A stretch of 64,000 bases of DNA from Anadara kagoshimensis (Eukaryota > Mollusca > Bivalvia > Arcoida > Arcidae): assembly GCA_021292105.1 (NCBI GenBank), contig CM037869.1:2017001-2081000 (forward strand), in the 5' to 3' direction. A program made the translations under genes and the position numbers. The notes beneath the pieces were generated by a model. That model was not told the origin of the DNA. It searched no databases and saw only the letters and a program-made list of their open reading frames with translations. Each line of letters starts with the position of its first letter. Position 1 is the first letter of the stretch. Of this stretch, positions 57,260 through 64,000 are shown piece after piece.

Positions 57260-58575
57260 ATCAAAAACAAACATACTAATCCATGTCCAAATCACAATCC
57301 AGAAGCAAAGTAAAAACTTTGGAACTGACAAGTTAGGTTAGACACGTAAACTTCCACCAGGGAAGTGAGACCGGGTGCTCCGGAAGGGTAAGCACCTCCT
57401 TTTAGCTAGCTACACCCGCTACGTGCGTAATCAAAATTGTGTGAAAGTAACATGGAACTATGAGACGTCAAATATATCCAGGGCAATCCTGGACACAGAG
57501 ATATCAAACTTATCAACAATACTATGATGACGGCCATAAAACTTTTTGAGGGCCTTGATAAACCTAGGCTTGCAATATCCCTGAGTCAACAATTTATTTG
57601 CAAGCAGCCTACTTCGTTGTACAAAGTCACCGTAGTGGGAACAAGCTCTACCATAGCGTATTAATTGGGAAACAAATACACCATAAGCAGGAGAAGCAAG
57701 TATATTGCTGCATAAAAAAGGATAGTTGACAATAGAAAAATTGAAGTCATCACGTTTGTCATACAGTTTCAAATGTAGCCTTTCGTGTGCGTCATAATTC
57801 AGGTATAAGTCTAAATATGAAGCAGAACTTGAGGAATCAGTCGTGTCTTTTATTTCAAGCTCACTAGGATAGATGACATTTACATAGTCTCCTTTAGGAT
57901 TGTTAAGAGACAGAACGTCATCTATATATCTGTATGTTGAGTTGAATGATTTGGCGACAGTCTTCTCTCCAGATTTAACAAGGTTCTGCATAAATTCTGC
58001 TTCGTAAGAATAAAGAAACAAATCAGCAAGCAATGGTGCACAGTTTGTACCCATTGGTATACCGATTGTTTGCTGAAAAACTATATTACCAAACACAACA
58101 AATATGTTATCTATCAAAAACTCCAACATTTTGTTGATGGTATCTTTAGTATATTTTTTTTGGAATACGTATGGTGCTTAACAAAATAACCAGAATCCCT
58201 GTTCAGCTCCAGGTATTTGTATCTTGGCTTACAGTTTTTGTAAAAGAAAGACAAGTGAATAATTTCTTTAAGACGTTCTTTCAATTTAGAATGAGGGATA
58301 GTGGTGTATAAAAATCAAATGTTTTTATACTTTTTACATGAGACAAAGTATTAGAAGCAAGATGTTCAAGTAATTCTTTAGAATTTTTGAGTATCCACAT
58401 TTGGTTGATTCCAGATGTAGAATATACTGACTGAAGACCATCTTTGACGATTGTCAAAATTTGTGTTAGCGTTACCGATAATGATTTAGTAGTACATTTT
58501 GATGAGCCTGCTATATATCTTTCCTTGTATGGATTTTTCGATTTTTTTGGAGTTGAGGAAGCTCGCATAGGGCAA
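57260..58575 (-). pseudogene. Best Penelope-like retroelement copy (5'-truncated, frameshifted RT)
   Basis: On the minus strand: RT fingers with PKKSKNPYKERYIAGSS and KTFDFYTPLSL (motif A) at 58281-58575; a frame-broken stretch at 58130-58280; then an intact 223-codon ORF (57458-58129) with QTIGIPMGTNCAPLLADLFL (motif B), YRYIDDVLSL (catalytic YxDD) and SYLDLYLN. After the stop comes the family 3' region ending at about 57260. No 5' part or endonuclease domain is present. Placement in Penelope-like elements rests on motif style from memory. It is the reference for all the short fragments in this window. Confidence 0.75.
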
Positions 58576-58864
58576 ACCGAGGATCAAGAACATGGCACAT
58601 TCCACGTGTGTTTCATAAGTTCGTTCCCAAGTTCATTCCCAAGTTTGTAAAATGTAACGAATTTAAAATCACCATAGCGACCCAGAGTTTTTCGTCATCA
58701 CAATATTCAAATCCGTGATGCACCGTAATATTTTGGATATTGTTCCAAACAGCATTATTCCGAGATTTTTATGTAGTCGTTTTCAAAAACGTCTCATTCA
58801 AACATTTCGGAACAGACGAATCCCGATGACGTACAATTTACAATAGGAATAACCAAGGAAAAAA

Positions 58865-58990
58865 GAAAAAAGACCACTGCGGTAGCTCAATTGGTAGAGT
58901 GCTCGCTTCGTTAATAATGGCGGTCTTGGGTTCGAACCCCGTCCGGATGTGACTTGAAAGTGAGTAGTGTTTGATTAATTTATCTCAAAG
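58865..58990 (+). repeat. tRNA-derived SINE head
   Basis: GCGGTAGCTCAATTGGTAGA (A box) and GGGTTCGAACCCCGTCC (B box) are well preserved. The body is cut off at a T-rich run. It is not a tRNA gene: no acceptor stem is seen. Confidence 0.65.
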
Positions 58991-59104
58991 CACTCTGAAA
59001 GTCACGTTTTGTTTTTTTTGTTTGTTTTTTTTTTTTGGATGGGAACTTAAGATAAACGAGGTATGTTTGCAATGCATTCATAATTGTTTATAATATAATC
59101 ATAA

Positions 59105-59175
59105 ACCATTTTTCTTTTAAAAATTGAACCATAAAGTACCTTTATGAAAACTACATTCAAAAATGGTATATGACA
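59105..59175. repeat. Palindromic MITE-like repeat
   Basis: ACCATTTTTC at the left pairs with AAAAATGGT at the right, followed by ATATGACAA. Same layout as 37214 and 54283. Confidence 0.45.
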
Positions 59176-59314
59176 ATATGAATTATTTAAGATGACCTCG
59201 GCATGTGACTTGCATGGATTTGCAACTAGAAATTGACGTCACGATATTGTTCTGCGAAGACGACGTGAACGTGTTTTCTGGTCAAGTGGCAGGAAAATTT
59301 TGATATCCAAGTCA

Positions 59315-59415
59315 ATCAAAAACAAACATACTAATCCATGTCCAAATCACAATTCAGAAGCAAAGTGAAAACTTTGGAACTGACAAGGTAGGTTAGACAC
59401 GTGAACTTCCATCAT
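59315..59415 (-). mobile_element. Penelope-like 3'-terminal fragment, minus orientation
   Basis: CAAACATACTAATCCATGTC, ACAATTCAGAAGCAAAGTG and GACACGTGAACTTCCATCA. It stops before the hairpin segment. Confidence 0.6.
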
Positions 59416-60254
59416 ATTTTAGACGAATTTACATGTCATGAGTATAAATTTGGAAGATTTTATATAAATAATTTTCTGATACAATAAATGGTTTATGATC
59501 TATTTTTCTGATAAATATGAAGGATATAGATTATTTGTCAATAATAATCTTAAAATATTCCATTTACTGACCATCCATTAAAAATGATAACGGCGATTTC
59601 ATTAAACTAACGGCTTCAGAAGTGTAGGAACGTGGTGTTAAAAACTGTACATGATAAAATTTATACTCGATCAACAGGTATAAAGGATGTGATAGCTTAT
59701 AACTCACCCTACCAGCGTCTCTCTACGTCAAAAACAGCGGGAAAACGTCGACACCGGAGTTCTGGAATTGGCGGGAAGATAAAATATAGAATTGATAAAA
59801 ACACGTATTAATAAACCCGTGATAAAACATTTCAGATTTATCGTTTTTTGATTATGAATACTATTATAAGTTAGCACCCATTAAACTTAACCTTATTTTG
59901 TGTAAGTAATCAATTTAATGGTCACAATATACTTAAAATATTCATGAAAAGAAATAATTTTGCACATAAAAATTGTTAACAAATTTATAAAAATTATTTT
60001 CAATCATGGCTTTTAAATCAAGACGAGACATAAGCTTTAAGCGGAAACATTACAAAAATGTTTTATTAGTAATCATACATTAGAACTATATGTTGTTTGT
60101 AGCGACCTTCTATATTTGCATTATCTCATTTTTACGCTGTGTATTAAATTCAATTAAGTAAGTTTATTTTTATGTCAAATGTGTTTGGATTACTTTTATG
60201 TCGTCCTCATAAGACGATATCACATATGAAGTGCCAATTCAGAATTTATTATTA
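59416..60254. other. Intergenic, nothing recognised
   Basis: AT-rich sequence without supported features. Confidence 0.35.
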
Positions 60255-60345
60255 GCTAAACAATGGGTGCTTACCCTTCCGGAGCACCCGGTCTCACTTC
60301 CCTGATGGAAATCCACGTGTAAACCTAGCTTTTCAGATGTAACAA
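60255..60345 (+). mobile_element. Penelope-like 3' hairpin segment
   Basis: TTAGCTAAACAATGGGTGC, TTCCGGAGCACCCGGTC and GATGGAAATCCACGTGTAAA. The terminal segment (TTTGTCAGTTTCAAAGTTTT) appears separately at 60730-60785, so about 380 bases are inserted. Confidence 0.6.
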
Positions 60346-60785
60346 TCAAATAGAAACATGGGGAATGTAATGATTTGGATTCCGCAAACATTGGTCATTT
60401 GAAATGTTCTCTTTATTTATGTCTTCAAATCTGTAATTTAAAGTACTGTAAACGCATTTAATTTTGCGTGCATTTATTTTTGTGGTATAGAATATCAAGA
60501 CATGTAAGTCTAGTTAAATTTTCGCGTTTGTAACATATGCACTATAACACAATAAACATTATATAATTTTCGAAAATTTTTATGTCTCTCAATTTATTTC
60601 TTTATACTGCTAAAAGCAATCGAATTGACAGCAATTCACTTTCGAGTGCTGCCAACATTCATAAATGAAAGAACAAAGCTTCTCTGGTCTACCAAACAAA
60701 TACAGGATTGGGGATTGTAAATTGTAATGTTTTGTCAGTTTCAAAGTTTTTACTTTACTTTGGAATTGTGTCTAGTACATAGTTT

Positions 60786-61576
60786 TTATTTTGGCTTGCA
60801 CAAACCTTGACCATTTATTAATTAGATTTTCTCTTTATATATGTTTCCCATTTCATAATTGAGGACCTCGTAGGCGTACAGGAATCATCTATATGTTTGT
60901 TCTCTTCATCATGATTGATGTATATAAATGATATATTCCTTTTTTCTGATCTTACAAATCCTCATATTTTCATTTCAAAGTAAATTTTATTCTAAAGCTA
61001 GAGTGATAAGTGATAATGGACTTACGACATTTTTATACCTCTCTTCAATCGCCCGTGTTGAAAATGACTGCAAGACCAGCTGCAAGAAAAATGAAATTGA
61101 TAACATGTCTATCATCTGACTGGATTGATGGATGTGGGGAGAATTCATTGACTTTCTCTGTAAGGGTTCTGTCTTATCACCAGGGGCCAATTATTAATAA
61201 AGTTTTCATATCTATATTCAAGCTGTGGAATAAAATATCTTGGTGTTCCAAGCCGTAGTGGTGGGACATGTGAAATTAGTGTTTTATATTAACAGTAGAC
61301 CCGGTTTATAACCTTTTTTGATGTTTTACATGAAAACACGACTCTGTAGACATGGTTTCGTACATTGGGTATGATCTTGCACGTATATCTGGGTGATAAA
61401 GCATCCTTCCTATGATACAGATAGTCGTATAACTGTTACTGAAGTAAAGGATTACATATTGTCTCTATAGGTTGTCATGAAGGGTGTCTGTTTTACAATG
61501 ATATGTCTTGTAACAAAAAATACAATTATAAGGTTTTGTTAAGTTAGGTCTTTCTAAATAGTGTACAGTGTTTTTT
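60786..61576. other. Intergenic, nothing recognised
   Basis: Small ORFs at 60928-61258 on both strands overlap each other and look random. Confidence 0.35.
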
Positions 61577-61577
61577 T

Positions 61578-61624
<47 letters not shown>
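61577..61624. repeat. (GA)n microsatellite
   Basis: About 46 bases of uninterrupted AG repeat. Confidence 0.95.
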
Positions 61625-61627
<3 letters not shown>

Positions 61628-61675
61628 GTTTCTTAAAATAAAATGACCAAGCTAGGTTTCGCAACATTATTTCGT

Positions 61676-61890
61676 TATCATTGGAGATGTGCTTCATGAT
61701 TGCAAGATTACTCCATTGTCATTGGCGATGTGTTACACGTTTTGTAATTTCGAGATTACCCCGTTGCCATTGGAGACGTTTTTCCATACACTGTTCCGTT
61801 GTCAATGGGGAAGTGTTTCATATTTTTTGTAAATTCCAGATTTCCTTCCGTTGCCATTGGAGATTTTCATACATATTTTGTAATTTCACG
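61676..61890 (+). repeat. Degenerate tandem repeat of about 50-60 bp
   Basis: CGTTGCCATTGGAGA-type starts recur about five times, followed by TTTTGTAATTTC-type segments. Confidence 0.65.
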
Positions 61891-62034
61891 AGTTTTTGAT
61901 GTCCGGTATGATAATTGTTTTTGTTTGATTTGGTTATTATACCTCATATATATTAATACACTTTTCATTGGATGTTTTCTAATCACATATTTAACAAATG
62001 AGATATTTACCACAGAATTACTGTCAGCTCACAG

Positions 62035-62505
62035 CCATGTGATAATACTATTATCACCCGGTGATAACTCGGTACAAGGGTAATAACTCGTACAATAGGA
62101 CCGTGTTGTTATTGGTAAATAATAACGATGGCGGACAGTCGTTTTTTGCAGTTCGTCGGAAGCAGACTTGTAATTAATTATGCATGACAAAGATGCAGAA
62201 AACACAAAAAGGGTCGCCCAAGCTTCAGTGAAAATACTGGAAACGTATTGGTGGAAACGGAAATAGAGGTACACATGGATTCTGCGGAATCAAAAGTATG
62301 CAGACGAGCGTAAAAGAATGGCTGAAAGTGTAAACTGGCAGCATTTAACTTAATTTAAAATTTAAACATTGTTTGTGTCATTTTACATGGTAAGCTTTGT
62401 TTCGGCATAATAAAATAATAATTGCCCTCTAGGAATGTGGACATCCAGAATTGTCACCCTTCAGAAGGGTTATCACCCTTGGGCGATGCTCTCGAGATAT
62501 CCCCT
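62035..62505. mobile_element. Possible MITE with GGTGATAA-type ends
   Basis: ATTATCACCCGGTGATAACT near 62049 and CAGAAGGGTTATCACCC near 62463 share inverted GGTGATAAC words. The borders are uncertain. Confidence 0.35.
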
Positions 62506-62634
62506 AATGAGAATGGTGTTGCAATAATCAATTCATTCCTGTCAAGGCAATAACGAACGAAGGAACTAAGAATACAAGACAGGTCTTACGACCACTGATT
62601 AAAACACGTCAAAATTAGAGTTGACAAGGGTGTT

Positions 62635-62725
62635 GCAGGCCTAGGCTTATCAATGTTCTCAAAAAGTTCTATAGCCGTCTTCACAATAGTGTTGTTATGT
62701 ATAATGTATCAAATATTATCCTTGA
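62635..62725 (+). pseudogene. Penelope-like RT-tail trace
   Basis: CCTAGGCTTATCAATG, AAAAAGTTCTATAGCCGTC and GTGTTGTTATGTATAATG follow the order of the intact RT tail. Confidence 0.45.
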
Positions 62726-62969
62726 TATATATTGTTTTGAATGGTGGATTAGGTTGTCATTACTAATCTGCTTTGTGCTGGAGATTAGTAATGATTCTTA
62801 AGAATAAATCACGTGGTCTGTGTTAATGGTAGATGCATTTAATTTTGATAGCTGATGTTGCACTGCAGATTTAAAACCTAACGGTAAAGACATGGCTTAT
62901 AATCCTCATACTAGGGATACAATGTTATTTCTTCACTCCCGTCCCCTTTAATGTCAACAGTTTCTTACA

Positions 62970-63120
62970 CATGTTGCGGGGGTATCTAGCTATACAGAAG
63001 GTGCTAACTCTACCGGGGCACCCGGTCTCACTTTCCCGGTGGAAGGTCACGTCTTTCTAATTTACCAGTTAACAAAGTCTTTTTGTGATTTTGATATTAA
63101 TAGGTATGTTTGTTTTTAAT
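62970..63120 (+). mobile_element. Penelope-like 3'-end fragment
   Basis: GTATCTAGCTATACAGAAGG, CTACCGGGGCACCCGGTC and the GATATTAATAGGTATGTTTG end. Confidence 0.65.
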
Positions 63121-64000
63121 TTCCTCCAACTTTATCCCTAAAATACAAATGCTAACATTTGTTGTATTTATCATTTCAACACAAATGCATTTCATTATTT
63201 ATAAATTATTTATTTATTGCATAGATTTTCTTTAATTTTGTTTGAGTTACCGTAAACAAATTCATTTTAAACCATATTTTTGTGGGATAATCCAATATAA
63301 TATTAATATTGCAAGAAGGATATAAACGTAGCCTAATTTAAATCAACCTTATCTTGAAAAATACTCGTCTTAATGAAGAAGCCATCGTTGATTAAAAGTT
63401 TTATTAAAATTTTATGTCCGCCATTATTGCTACGAACGGATATTGCTCAGGAAGTAGATGGCACTGACTGACGAAAGATACCGCAGTAAATATTTATCGC
63501 TTTGTGATTGACGATTTACCAATTTATCTAATTATAGAAAAGTTATTACCGTCTGTGGAATAAAACCCCAAATAAACTTTGCTTACTGCAGATAATACAC
63601 ATGTGATATTGCAGACTTTTTATCGGGACCATAGCTTACATACAAAGAGATTATTAAACAATAAATTAAGTATAAAATATTTACAATGAATCCATAATTT
63701 TGTTAAACTTTCATTTTTAAGATGTCTCAACCATATGTAAATAACCAGTTTATAATCCTAGAGCCCAAATGTTTGAAGTATAAGGTTATAAAGCAATGCC
63801 ACTATGGTTTCTGTCCTAGCGTATTATGGGCATGCTTTAAATGTGCAAATACTTTACTAACTCAAGCACCATATTAACTTGTATTTTTGTTAATTCATCA
63901 TGATTCATGCGATTTGCTAAATCATACGAAACCTCAGTGGTCTGTAGCGTCTGGCTTAAGTCTCTCACAGTTCCAATGACATAGAGACAATACAAGCATG
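63121..64000. other. Right edge, nothing recognised
   Basis: AT-rich sequence. A trace of a common MITE word (GTTACCGTAAACAAATTCA) lies near 63247. No ORF or exon is supported. Confidence 0.35.

Noticed and set aside
61010-61258. Overlapping ORFs on both strands
   Set aside because: They are mutually antisense, short and lack recognisable motifs.

Overview
The window is animal DNA, most likely from a marine mollusc and probably a bivalve. This is inferred from AT-rich, intron-rich genes, tRNA-derived SINEs, tandem-core non-autonomous elements with terminal hairpins, Penelope-like reverse transcriptase debris and hammerhead ribozyme relics. No bacterial gene organisation is present. Exons were reconstructed by hand from GT/AG sites and codon phase. 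Three host genes come out with every reading-frame junction consistent.

Left part (1-10783, minus strand): the 5' end of an intron-rich gene for a protein with two PH-like regions followed by an acidic, probably disordered stretch; its 3' end lies beyond the left edge. Its introns hold SINEs, a 649-bp inverted-repeat element, a ten-unit 49/50-bp array and a Helitron/pearl-like element with a 145-bp tandem core. From 10784 to 19900 there are only repeats, including MITEs, a 69-bp satellite and a second, longer pearl-like element.

Middle (19901-24121, minus): a predicted 301-residue single-pass membrane protein in four coding exons, with a signal peptide, a short Cys-bearing ectodomain, a TM helix and a cytoplasmic tail of six 19-residue repeats. 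An orphan Ig-like exon lies just 5' of it. Next (25047-32690, plus): a seven-coding-exon gene for a 479-residue member of the ADP-ribosylglycohydrolase / J1-crystallin superfamily. The expected metal-binding Asp positions are replaced. The donor end of its third coding exon is tandemly repeated about six times in the following intron.

Right part: 32.7-38.6 kb is intergenic and carries a hammerhead ribozyme motif with an intact core (36794-36840, minus); a decayed sister lies at 23134-23180. At 39173-43653 (minus) there is a nearly intact 4.5-kb DNA-transposon gene. It has a Cys-rich zinc-finger N-terminus, a large transposase-like region, an XPG/FEN-like nuclease region and a C-terminal CXC (tesmin/TSO1) motif. 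It is split into four ORFs by three one-base shifts, each at a homopolymer run, and resembles the Academ (AcademX) class. From 44 to 64 kb there are no convincing host genes. That stretch holds many 5'-truncated copies of one Penelope-like retroelement (best copy 57260-58575), long palindromes, minisatellites and MITEs.

The strongest candidates for something new are the repeat-tailed membrane protein, the tandemly repeated splice donor, the hammerhead pair (one inside an ORF) and the nuclease-bearing transposon.
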